From positions 310,001 to 374,000 of the forward strand of contig CAMPDV010000222.1 in assembly GCA_946699065.1 (NCBI GenBank): 64,000 nt of DNA, read 5' to 3'. The translations under genes were made by a program, and so were the position numbers. The notes beneath the pieces were generated by a model. That model was not told the DNA's origin. It ran no database searches and saw only the letters and a program-made list of their open reading frames with translations. Of this stretch, positions 47,568 to 60,000 are shown one piece after another. How positions within the stretch are numbered: position 1 is the stretch's first letter; every line of letters begins with the position of its first letter. The DNA is from Loxodes magnus. Its lineage: Eukaryota > Ciliophora > Karyorelictea > Loxodida > Loxodidae.

Positions 47568-47910
47568 TAAGTATTTAAAAATAGTATCAAGATTTTTTAC
47601 TAAAAGGTAAAATGAAGATGTAATAATAACTATGTTTAACTTGTATCAAAATGTTAAACTATTTTTAAGTATTATAAATATAATAAGTTATCTGATTTTT
47701 TTATTTTTATAGCTTTCTATTTTTTGATTAATATTATATACTTTTTTTATATTATACAATATGAGTATTGTATTTGTTCAAACTATGTAATGAAAACTTG
47801 TAATGATATTAGATAAGTTTTAATTATATTTGATTATATTTTTTAAATGTACTTATATTATCATTTTAAAACCGCCATAGTTGTTCGAAGGTGAACAACA
47901 AGGTCGTCTT

Positions 47911-48125
47911 CATCAGAGGTTGGGGAAGTTAAGTGCCCATAATCGACTTTATGTCTTCCTCTGCTTTGGTTTGGCCTCGAGACATAAGATTCTTAGACCT
48001 TCGGCACTGGTTTCGTTTATTTTTAATTCTGGAACGAAAAAGAAATAATATTGCGAGCTTCATCAGAGGTTGGGGAATTTAAGTACCCATAATTGACACA
48101 TGTCTTCCTCTGCTTTGGTGATGCA
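47911..48125 (+). repeat. Tandem duplication, unit about 149 bp
   Basis: CTTCATCAGAGGTTGGGGAA...CCCATAAT...TGTCTTCCTCTGCTTTGG begins at about 47911 and again at about 48059 with a few changes. CAGAGG and CCTCTG within each unit are complementary, so each unit can form a stem with a loop of about 45-50 nt. It may be a structured RNA domain rather than coding. Confidence 0.55.
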
Positions 48126-48184
48126 ATGAGACACAATCCTACCATGTCCTTGGACCTCCAGCAAGTATTAAAGATTACGAGTAT

Positions 48185-48310
48185 TCTAAAATTATATCAG
48201 TATTAAACATTTTTATCAGTACTGAATAATTATACCAGTATTGAACAAGATTTATCAGTATCTGATAATTTTATCAGTAACAAACATTCTTGTCATTATA
48301 AAACATTTTT
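48185..48310 (+). repeat. Degenerate tandem repeats around CAGTA
   Basis: About six loosely spaced units (roughly 20-25 nt) of the form TATCAGTAT-tgaaca-A/T-run. Lies between the H4 head and its hairpin. Confidence 0.55.
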
Positions 48311-48357
48311 TTAAAGAGCTACGCACCAACGAGAGTGCTATGCGCTCTATAATCAAA

Positions 48358-49037
48358 TTTATTTATTTATTTATCAAGAAAAAGGATAAAGTTTTATAGC
48401 TTAATTAAGGACTATTCTTAAAATAAAATAGATTCTTCATTTAACTTTAGGCAAAATTCTATAATTTCTGCTCAAAGATTAAATTTGATTATTTAAGTGA
48501 AAAATTATCCTATAAAGAACGACAAAGTGGTAGAAGGAATTAAAATATCAAGAGCAATTTAAATTTTGAAAAATGTACATCGAAAAAATTAAATAAAGCA
48601 CTTCTTGCAAATAAAATAAAAGCAAACTAGTTAAGTCTTTAAAAAATAACTTAAAATAAATAAATAATTTAATGAGATTTACCCTTTTATTTTAATTATT
48701 CTACTAAGATTTTATTTTTCATATCTCAACTATTCATTAATTTATATAAATTTTAGACCTTTACTCATTTATTAAAAAACAAGGCTGACTACATTCTAAT
48801 TAAGATAAAGACTTTGATAACGTTTTTTATTATGCTTAAAATAAGGGATAAATAACTATTAAGAAAGGAGTCCCTTTCTGGGTCCCTTTAATTTAATCTA
48901 ATCTAATTTAATGTTTAAAATAAAAGCTGGTACTAATACTTGTTTTTCCAAGTATTTAAGTCTTTAAAGTATTTATATTAAGATCTATTTTAGAATTAAG
49001 TTATTTATCATTTATAACTTTATTTTTTTTCTTTGAT
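48358..49037. other. A+T-rich stretch
   Basis: No confident gene. 48.38-48.55 kb is somewhat G+C-richer. Confidence 0.35.
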
Positions 49038-49660
49038 ATGAATAAAGAACTAAGTGTATCTTAGTAAGGCAAATTTAAAAAATAGATTATTGCTTATAAA
49101 GCTTATTAATATTTATCTTTCTTTTTTATTTATCTTATTATACCCTATATTTAAAACTAAATATATTTGGTGAAGATATTTCTATTGCTACATACTATTC
49201 ATCTTCCTTATCTTTTTAAAGCTTTTCTTATAACTGGGAATTAAAGTTATTAGGGTATGTTTTTCAGATTTATTTTTAGGTATTAATGGAGAATTTATTT
49301 AGCAACTCTAAATAAATAATAAAAGAAGCTGATATCTAAACCTTTTATTTTCTATTTTTCTAAAGAATAATATAAAATAAAGTTTTTGGTCCTTTTAATG
49401 AAATCTTTTACTTATAGTCTAATATGAGAAATAAATAGATTATTAAAGCTCTCCGCTATTAATTACTTCTCCAGTCAATGCTTCAATTAAGAGATATAGA
49501 ATCTTTTTGCTAACTTTTACAACGTAAAAAGACTCTTTTCTATGAATGCAAAAGGATTTAAAATTCTTGCTATTAAATAGGTATAAAAGTATAAAAACTC
49601 GAAATTAAGTAAATTTCTCAAAAGACAATATAATCATATAATAAGTAAAAGATACATTCA
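49038..49660 (+). CDS. Unknown protein, frame change near 49120
   Basis: Starts MNKELSVSQQGKFKKQIIAY. After a frame change (2 modulo 3) in a T-run near 49120 the sequence continues convincingly: LNIFGEDISIATYYSSSLSF, NWELKLLGYVFQIYFQVLME, FGPFNEIFYLQSNMRNKQII, then LRYQLLLQSMLQLRDIESFC. Mixed hydrophobic and helical, possibly membrane-associated at the start. No family recognised. The frame change could be a tiny intron, homopolymer error or decay, and the end is not fixed. Confidence 0.4.
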
Positions 49661-52351
49661 TCCATTTTAAAGCATGATCTTATGTATTAAAGTGACCAAG
49701 ATTAAGAGATATCAACTGATAATGTTAATATGCTAGAAAAAGAATGCTATCAGTCAACTAAAATAATGAATAATTCGTGAATTAATGATAAGGCTAAAAC
49801 AAAATAAAAAATAGAATAATAGAAACAGCAAATTCAAACACAAACAAAAAGCAAGAGTTGTTTGAAACTAAGGGACTTTTAGGATAATGATACTTCTTTA
49901 AAATATGAATCAAATTTGGAAAAAAGGGTTAAATTAATAAATATATAGAAGATTAAAAAATAATAGCACATAATAAAATCAAAAGAATTTTAAAATCCTT
50001 TAAATTTTAAATGAGAAAGAAAACAAACTAAGAATGATGCTAGATTATACAAAATTTTAAATTAATTTGAATAAAAATACCTCTCTGTTAAAATTAACTT
50101 TCAAGTAGGAATACAATTTTTTTTCAAATTTTAATTGACTTAATTTTATAAAAAAATGGGCAAGCTAAAAGCAGATAAGGAAGAATGAATTACAGCTACT
50201 ATGAGAGTCTAAATACCTTTGAATTTTAAATTAAACTATTAATATTAAATTATTTTCGTTAATAAATCTAAGGATATTGATATCTTTTTTAGCTTTCTAA
50301 TTGTTTTATTTATAAAACATATTATAAGTATTTTAAGTGGGATACAAAATATTTCCATCAACTTAATTAATAATCCTTTCAATTTTTAGTGTATTACAAT
50401 CTTTTAAAATTATACTTAAGACAATAATTTGATAATATTTTAATTAAAACAGTATAAAATAATCTAGGTAAATGTGTTATATTAATAAATAAACTTAACT
50501 TATACTTATGCTTATTAATTAAACTATAATCATTATTTATGATATGTCTTGCATACATATCCTCAATAATATCTTAGAAATTTATATAGTTCCTATTTAT
50601 TTTTCTATTTTATAGGTGTATTAGATACTTACTATAGACTTAATTTCTGAAATTTAGAAATAGAAAAACTAAGAAAAAAGGTAAATGTACTATTTTTCTT
50701 ATTTTATTAGAGAGATTCATAAATATAATAGTAATATATCTCATCTATTTAATTATTTTATTTTAAAGAGATATTAAGAATGAAATACAAGCTTATTATT
50801 TATAAAGAATTAATTAGAATTCATACATACTAGTGCTACTAATAATTCTTAATTTGCTAAATGGATTAAATATATCAAGTTTAAGATAGGTATTTTGTAT
50901 TAATATTCTAAAAGGATTCTATTATAGATAATATTTGATTATACTTTTAAATTAATAAAGCTAACGAAAAAGTATTCAGAGTAAAAAAATAATAATACCT
51001 TTTAGAAAAATAGCTTAGCTCATTAAATTTAATTGAAAATAGATTATTATTATATCTTTATTATTTAAGATATTTTACCTTTTAACTTCTAATTTTTTAT
51101 TAATCTTAAGAAACAGATAGTTAGATTTAAATTTAAAATACAGAATCTTAAAATTTAACTATATACTAAATATAAAATAAAGTACTATATGCATTACATT
51201 TATAATTTTAATAATTATAAGTATATCTATCTTTATAGGTGTAATAAGCTTAAATTATAATATAATACTTGTAAGGTATAAATTCATTATCTATTTAAAA
51301 ATAATTATAACTTTATAAATATTTTCAATTTTCTTTCTTCTTATTAAATTAAAACTAAGATAGAAAATATGATTATAGCTGTATTATAACAAGTGTTGCA
51401 AATCATACTTTTTGCTTTTTAATTATTTGATTGCTAACATTTCTAGACTTTAGAATATTTACCCTCTAATTTTAATATTGTGTTAAGAGAATTACACTTT
51501 AACTAGAATACTCAGAAATAAAGTCTTTGTTATCTAATAATTTTTATTATAAACTTGTAACCCACTAAGTTATTCAAATAATCTTAGTATTGTTATCCAT
51601 CATGTTTTATTTTTTGATTATCAACTTGAGGCTTTCTCAATAGGAGTCTAAATTAAATAAAAAAGGATAGAGATATAAAGAGTAAGTTGAAAAAAGTTTT
51701 GGTTTATTAAATGATTAAAGTATTTCAAAGTTTGCTTATTACTATCTTATTAGAAACTTGTTCTTAGTAAATTACCTTCAAGCAATTATCTATCTCTTAC
51801 GATAACTCTTAAAGCAACCTTTAAAAAATAAATTAGGTATAAAAATGTTTAGTTTGCATCATTCTTTAATAATAAACTTTAAGGAACATCAAATTAAAGT
51901 CCACTAATGATATTGCATTTTCTAAATAATCCTTATTGATATAACTTTATGTAGATTTAACTGATTAAAGATAATAGCATCTAATTAATTTAATATTTAT
52001 CTAAAGTACCTTTTCTTATAAAGGAAAATAAAGAAAAACTTAGATCTATGAGAATTAACAAGTTTTAACAATGTAATTAAATTCTACAAATAGAAGAGAG
52101 AATCCTACTTATCTTCAGTTAATTAGTTAAATAAATCACTTAGATATAAGAATTAAATTAATAATCATTAAATTGAATATAAAAATAGATATTTTATCAA
52201 TTAATTAAATTATAACTATTAAATGGGATTTAAAGGGAATGCTTATAAAGTGATGAGAGGATATTATATTAAAGCAAACTTAAAAAAAGAAATTAACTGA
52301 TAATTATTAATGAAAATAAAACAATAAAGCAAATTATTAATATTCATTAAA
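49661..52351. other. Long A+T-rich region, unresolved
   Basis: All frames open; scattered protein-like pieces (MGKLKADKEEW at 50158) but nothing that can be supported by a second copy or a known domain. Confidence 0.35.
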
Positions 52352-52365
52352 TAGATAATTAGAAT
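52352..52365 (-). repeat. Target-site duplication, cassette 'j' (3' side)
   Basis: ATTCTAATTATCTA on the minus strand, repeated exactly at 53295-53308. Confidence 0.85.
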
Positions 52366-53294
52366 TAAATTAAATTAAAGTGCTAAAGAAGGATCGTCTA
52401 CTTAAAAGCTTCCTACTTCCCTATCCAACCAATAGGAACTTGATCTCTAGGTGGTCTTCTCCTCCCTTCACTGTCAAGTTTTCGGAATGATTGTCTCTTC
52501 ATATAGCTTGCTTTCTTCCTATAAATTTCTCCATTCCTGGTTGGGTAAAATTAGGTTAGGTCATTCCATATTTTCTATTAAATCTTCTTTCTCTTCCAGC
52601 ATCGTCTCCATAGGTGGTCTGTTCTCCTGCAGATGCAACATTTTTTCCTAAAATATTTCTCTTTAGTTTGCTCAATTGGCTTATTATTCTCTTATTCGAT
52701 CTCCATTGGGATAGATTGCATAGCCTATTATTTTGCACTTGTCTCTAATTTTTCCAATTTGATATGAATATTTTCATTCGATTCGTATAATTGTTCCAGC
52801 TGCCTATCGAATTCGTCAATTCTGATATTCATTGCAGCCTGGTTTAAGTTTCTAGGAGCATGGGTTTCCTCATCTTCTAAATGCTCTTGCTGTTCTTAAG
52901 CTAGTTCTTCAATCTGTTTTTCCAGATCTTTATTTTTTCCTATTAATGCTAAGATAAGCTTAGCCATTTCCTCCTTCGTCATTCCTAAGATTTGTTCTTT
53001 ATTGAGATCTCCGAGGTCCATGTAGGGGTTGAATGTCCTAATCTAGGCCTGAAAGCTACTAATCTTTTGCTTCTTGGGAAGGTCCTCAGTCGATATTGTT
53101 GCATGTTAGTGTTTCTAGGGTTGTCTGGGGGTGTTGTTTAGAGTTGCTCCTATATGGTTTAAGAAGAAGGTTTGGTTTTGGAAGATGACGTGTGGTGTTT
53201 AGAAATTTAGGTTTCCTGCTTCCTCTCTTCCTTTTTAGCTTAGAAAGAGGTGGTATAGAAGCCCTTTTTGAAACCTTCTACCATATTTCTTTTT
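52366..53294 (-). mobile_element. Gag-like zinc-knuckle cassette 'j' (929 bp)
   Basis: Minus-strand insertion bounded by exact 14-bp duplications. The ORF starts at 53284 (MVEGFKKGFYTTSFQAKKEE). A frame slip near a C-run at about 53120 leads into FNPYMDLGDLNKEQILGMTK, a coiled coil (EKQIEELAQEQQEHLEDEE), SIPMEIEQEN, knuckle CCICRRTDHLWRRCW (about 52580-52620), GEIYRKK and a basic C-terminus. The 3' end is CACTTTAATTTAATT. It is G+C-richer than its flanks, suggesting recent arrival. Closest to cassette 'c' at the N-terminus. Confidence 0.85.
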
Positions 53295-53308
53295 TAGATA
53301 ATTAGAAT
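53295..53308 (-). repeat. Target-site duplication, cassette 'j' (5' side)
   Basis: Exact copy of 52352-52365. Confidence 0.85.
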
Positions 53309-56300
53309 AATAAAATTTAGATATTTGCATAACAAATAGAGTCAATATCTATAGTAAAATATACTATCTTGCTATAAATTTATCTATCTATAAATGAGGA
53401 AAGTGAATAAATCTAAATAGAAGCTGACTTTATTTTAATTTATTGATATATTAAATAAAATTAATTAAAATTTTAAAGAAATTTAGATTATCCTAGCTTT
53501 GTAACTAGAACTTATAAAAAATATTAAGAGAATCATATATTATAACTGTAGGTAAATTAATGCTTATTTAACTCTATAAGCTAATTTAAAAAATATTTTA
53601 ACTATTTCAAAAAGATTTAATTTTTACAGAAGAAGGAATTAATTATCATCAAATCATCAAATCATCTAAAATAAAAAAATGTTTAAAGTGATAATCTTAA
53701 TTTATTTTAGAAAAAGGAAGAGATAAAAGCTATACCAAATAGATAAGAGTAAAATAAGGTGCTTATTATAAATAAATATATTCTTTAACTATTGACTATT
53801 CTTTACTTCCAAATTATCAATACATATCTAAAATTTAATTAAATCTTAGCTATTAAATTTAATGAGATAAGTTTTCTATCTTGTCATTAACTTTAGTTGA
53901 AATTAAATTTAAAGTTATAGCTTAAATTTTTATTAATCCCTTTTATAATTATAAAAGTTTACTACAACTATTAAAATACTAACTAAAGTAGTTATTAAAA
54001 GAAATAGTTAAACTAAGCAACTAAATTTAAAATGGGATAATAATCAGAGATTTCTTAATTTATGTTTATTTTAGAAATTTTATTTTAAGGTAGGTATTTA
54101 TTTTAAACATTATACTAAGCTCTAATTATATATACAATAAAGGCTATCTAAACTTAATTTTTTATAAGTCTTTAATAATTTATTTTAAATCTAAAATAAA
54201 GCCAACAATGTTTTTTAAACTTTATTTAGGATTTATTTTTAAGGTCGAATTTAGACTTGGATAAAGTTCAATTTCTTAATTAAATCATATAGAATAACTA
54301 AAATTGAATTTATTTTGAACTCTCTTCTTTCTGAGTTATACCTTAATTATCAAATTTAAATATTTTTAATTTTTGCTTCTTTGAGAGTTATAAAACTAAA
54401 TCTTTTTATGACTAAAGATTAAAAAAGTGTAATACCTTTTGGTTTTAGAAAATTATAAGAAAGGTGAAGATAATAATTAGCAAAAAGCTATTAGATTGAA
54501 TAAATAATCTATCATGAATTGCAAGAATAATAAAATGGCTATTTATGAAATTAACTTTTTAGTTAACTACTGATTATTTTATATCCTTCAAGTTTATAAT
54601 CATTTATTAACTTTATAATTAGATTCGAAATATGTTTAAGTGAAGCTTTCAATTAAAAAGTATTGACTTTAAGATAAAATGTAAATGATCTATCTATTAC
54701 TTATGAAAGCAAATACTAAAAACTTAAACTTTATTTATAAAGGAAACGCTAATTTTACCTTTTTTTTAATTTAAAGGATAATATTATAAACCTTCTTTTT
54801 GTAGTTAGTTAAAGCATATTATAGTTTTAAATAAATTTTAGAATATCAAATCTTTATTAATTAAATAATCTCTATAATTGTGCTGTAGTATAAATAGTAA
54901 AATTAAGTTAAATTTAAAAATATTAATAAAAAGCCTTAAGTTATTATTATTAGTGTTCGCTCTACAAGACAATTTATTTATTTGGCCAATCAAATAAATA
55001 TAATATATCACTCTATAACTAAAGTATTATACTCTAATAAATAGCTATTTCTATGAGTGAAACCTAAAAATACAAATAAAACTAAAATAAGGTAATTTTA
55101 TCTAAAATAATTATAAAAGAAGAATAGAAAATAAGAAGCAATACAGTTTTAATTTTAGTACAGGGAGTGAAATCCTTTTTTATTGAAATTAATAATAAAT
55201 TTATAAAAAAATGAAAAACTACATGATTAATAAAAGAGAACTAAGAGAAAATTAAAGAATAGCTAAATATATAATTATATAGAAAAATAGATGAAAACAT
55301 CATATTTATAAATATCATTAATTGGTTATGCTGATTATAAATAATTGAGTAATAAAAGTATAAATAAAGAAAGCCACTAAAAGAAAATTAAAATAGCTTT
55401 GATTATTTACTAAGTTAATAGACTAAAACAATTATAAAATCTCTATATTAATACATAATTTATAGCAAAAGCTTCTTAATATAAGTTACTTTTACTAAGT
55501 TAAAACTAAGTCGAAGAGATATTAATAACTACATCTTTTGTATGAAACTTATTTTATAGTTTCTATAATAAAAAATAAAGAAAAGTTATAAAATTAAAGG
55601 AAAATAGTTTAAGAGATCATTTCATGTTTATTTTTGACTAATATGCTTGGATTTATGATTTCTCGATTTTTTTATTCTTAATCTCTAATGAGATAATTAA
55701 TATAATTAAGTACTGAAGATTTAACACCCTTTCTTAAATTAAAAGAAGCTTGCATGCTTAATAAAATGCTTGTTAAAAGCAATTGTAAGTAATTATTCTA
55801 CAGGGATATTAACTAAATAATTACTCTTAAGAAAGTAAATTAAGACAATCTTAAAGATCTCAAAATAATAAAATAGATCAAGATTCTACTATTCTAATTT
55901 AATGTAGATTATGAAAGAGAAAACATACAACTTTGAGGTATTTTAGCGAAGTGAGCTACTCTTCATCTAACTATCTTTGAAAAAAGAAAATAATTATACA
56001 CTACATAATTTCGTAAAAAAGTCGGAGATTTAATAAATTAATACTTTACTATAACTAGATAATTAGAGTTAAAGCATGTATTTTTAACTTTGAAACAGTA
56101 AAGGAAATAACTAAAGATAATTAATGAGATATTATAATTGAAGTATCTTAAATTAAATAGACTAGAACATTTCTAACCTGAAATAATTATTATCTTACAG
56201 AACAATTGTAGGATATAAATTCTAAAATAACTAAAGATTTTTCCTATTTCATTTAAGGCTTATTTAGATATATCTAAATATAAAGATTAAGACTATCTGA

Positions 56301-57029
56301 GTACTCATATAAAAAAGTAGCATTACATTGAAAAATGACAAGCTAAAAATAATGCAAATAATTGTATTTTAAATAAATCCTTTAGGTTACTAAGAGAGAA
56401 TATTATAAACATGCTTAAAAATGTAAAAGAGAAGCTTCCATAGATAAATGATTTATTACAATATTTAATTCATCTTTTCTTATTTTGTTCATTATGTGAT
56501 CTAAAAGGATTGAGTGACTATAAAAAATTTTAATATTTTGGAACTAAATAAAATTACCAAATTTAAGGATTTTAGTTATAGATTTATTTAAATCTTGCTA
56601 GTTACCAAGTTAAAAGGGTTCCGTTATCTTAAAAAATTTAATAGTTACCAGGTTTTTAAAGTTACTTTAGTATTTTATTTAAAAAAATAACTAAATATGA
56701 GAAAGGCATAATAATAAAGATTCATTTACTCTCGTAATTATTAGGATGATAATTTTATAGATTTCTAAAAGTTATAAGAAATTAAAAGGATTGTGGAAAC
56801 CAAAGAATTCTTAACGATTAGATTTTATTTCTATATGCTCATAATTGCCTGAATCTATAAATAAAAGCAATTTTTACATTTTAGTCTGAATGATGATTAA
56901 AACTGGATGGTATGTGGATTTAAGATATTAAATAATTTTGAATATTCCTATTATTCATATTTGACTGATTTTTTTTCAAGCATATTAAAAGTTTAGTGTG
57001 AAAGCTTTATATTTCTATCTTAAAATACT
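53309..57029. other. Long A+T-rich region, no confident gene
   Basis: About 3.7 kb, very low G+C, all frames open; no copy of any family above was recognised. Confidence 0.4.
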
Positions 57030-60000
57030 TCATTAATTTTAATTAATTATTAATACCTAAATCATAAGTGTTATTTATACAGTCTTTTATAAAGTTTACT
57101 CATGTAAAATAGCTTTTTAAAGATATTCATTATTAAACTTTTTCTAAATATGAACCTTAAATTAGGCTTTAATTTTGCTTTACTTTATAATTAATTTGAG
57201 TAAATTAAAAAGATTTATGAAATTATTCTTTAAAATAGCTATAAACTATGTAAAATATTAATTTTGTTATAGAGTTTCTACTGAAGTAGCTATTTCGAGG
57301 TCCTTTCTCTTATAGTTTTTATGGTATTAACGATTTTTATTTTTTCTTTAATCAGTTTTATCTTTTTAATTCTGCTTTTCACTTTAATAATCTTACATTT
57401 CTCTTTCAGTCCTCTCTTAAGTAAATCCTTAGTTTCTTTCTGTCAATTAAAAATCCTTTTGAAATTCATTTTTTCCTGGTTACTTACTGCCTTTGTCTTC
57501 CCTTTTTAAGCGATATGCCTTTGCTGCTTTTGAATCTTTTTATCGAACCTTTAAAGCATTAGATTAAAAATCTATTAAGGTTTCATCAGAAATTTATGAA
57601 ATATTCTGTTTGCTAGGCTACTACTAAGGTTACACTTACTCCATCATTACTCCTAATGGACTTAATTGCTTTGTGTCTTATACTTTTTTTTTATACCTCT
57701 TGAGGAAATTTCATAAATTAACGAAAAGCAAACAAAGCGTAACAGCAAAAATAAAGCAGCTTGAAAAGTACATAACAAACTATCCCAATCAGACTGCTTT
57801 ATCATCTCAGACTTATTCTAATCTTCTATTATTTTCTAACTATATGAAATAGCAGTTAGTCATGTATAATATTATTAGATACACTTCCACTACGCACTCG
57901 AAGTAGTTCCTCTTAGGGTTTTTATAAGGCTTGTAAAAAAGTAGAAACAAAATCTAGAGAACACATAGTAAATTGATAATAGCTATTTAAGCCTCAGGAT
58001 ATTCGAATAAAACTATGAGGAAACATGCTAAGATGAAGCGTCTTACTAAGAAAAGAATATAATAAATAGCTATTTTATTTGGTTAAAAATCTTGGAAGAA
58101 GATGCTATATTTTTTGGTTATACTAGATATTCTTTCAGTGTTATTTGCTTGATTTTACTCTGACTTTTAGAGTTTGTAAAATATATAAACTCCTCTAAAG
58201 CTTGAAACTATTAGTAGTACTTGAATTATCTGTATCATATATTACCATAAAAAAGAAGGCCAAAAGTAAATTTAGCGTTCCATATAAAGAACTGAAATCT
58301 AAATAATAAACCTGTATAAAAATAGCGAAACTCAAGCATATGCTCTGTCCAAAGTAGAAGTTTATAACAGTTTCATAGTGAAATGAGTTGTAAAGTTTAT
58401 TAAAGATGGCTATGTTTTTGAAGCAGGATTTTAACACTCAGAACAAAATATTCAAAAGGATGGAGAATATAAACACAATAGAAGCATTCAATGCATTGGC
58501 TATGAAAGCAAAACTTTCATATTAAAGTTTTCTTCAGACTTGATTTTCTACTGGCAAGTTTGTTCATTCAATTTCCAAGAAATTTGTATTTAGTCCAAAA
58601 GGTATTTTTAATCTGAAATTTTGAAAGTAATAGTTATTCAAATTTTCAGGACGAGGGACATTTATAAATGCATTTAGCATAATCATTTGAGTTATGAAAG
58701 CTATGCACCAAAAAGCTTATAAGTAATTAGATTTTTCTAAAGTACTTGCAATTACTACATTTTCTGACGCAAATGTTGCATATTAACTATACTTTACAAA
58801 GTTTGCTGTTCATTCTGCAATCCTTTCTTCAGAGTCAGTAAGATTTTCATCCTTATTAGATTAAGATTCGTTTAGTAATTTTTTCAGAATGCATTCATTG
58901 TTTGATAGTATAAAATTTGGTAAGCAATAAGAGCATTCTATCCACTATGAAAGATTTCTTGAGCAAAACTAGCAGTGAGGAATTATTTCGCAAGATTAGC
59001 AAGTTTAATTGATATTTATCTAGTCTTATTAGCATTCGCTAACACATGAAGTTTCTTGAAAAAGAAAATAAGGATCGTAGCACTCCAAACATACTCCTCT
59101 TTCGATATCGCAAAACTTACAGTTTTCGATCTTTTGTGAACACTTTTGACAAATGGAGTTCTGAACATAGTAAGTTTGATTAGGACAATTTTCACTGCAC
59201 ATATTATCAAGCAGAACATAAGGGTTCTAACATTTAAGACACTCAATGCCATTTATATCGCACATTTCACAATTGCTTATGCTCTAATTACATAGTTAGC
59301 AACTTTAACTCTCTTCGTAATAAAGATTGCTTGGACAATTCTAAACACATTTATTGCCGAATAAAAGCTAAGGCTCCAAGCATTTTATGCAGATATCTCC
59401 ATTTAAAAGTTCTTTTTCAATATCGCATAACTTACAGTTTTCTATCTTTTACGAGCACTTTTGACAGAAAGAGTTCTGAATATAATATGTTTGATTAGGA
59501 CAACTTTCAATGCACATATTATCAAGCAGAACATAGGGATCTTAGCATCTAATACATTCAGTACCGTTTATATTGCACATTTCACAATTGCTAATACTCT
59601 AATTACATAGTTAGCAACTTTAGCTCTCTTCGTAATAAAGATTGCTTGGACAATTCTAAACACATTTATTGCCGAATAAAAGCTAAGGCTCCAAGCATTT
59701 TATGCAGATATCTCCATTTAAAATTTATTTTTCATTATCGCAGAATTTACAGTTTTCTATCTTTTTCGAGCACTTTTGACAAATGGAGTTCTGAACATAG
59801 TAAGTTTGATTAGGACAACTATCAATGCACATATTATCAAGCAGAACATAGGGATCTTAGCATCTAATACATTCAGTACCGTTTATATTGCACATTTCAC
59901 AATTGCTAATACTCTAATTACATAGTTAGCAACTTTAACTCTCTTCGTAATAAAGATTGCTTGGACAATTCTAAACACACTTATTGCCGAATAAAAGTCA

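Larger units (their letters stand above)
47870..48357 (+). mobile_element. Hairpin-ended short element H4
   Basis: A G+C-rich head (47870-48175) holds a tandemly duplicated unit. It is followed by CAGTA-type repeats and the terminal GCACCAACG. The perfect hairpin is AGAGTGC (48332-48338), loop TAT, GCGCTCT (48342-48348, one wobble), then ATAATCAAA and a (TTTA)n tail. Best-preserved member of the H family. Confidence 0.6.

Noticed and set aside
52451-52738. Overlapping small ORFs on both strands
   Set aside because: Fragments of cassette 'j' or its antisense read with the wrong code.
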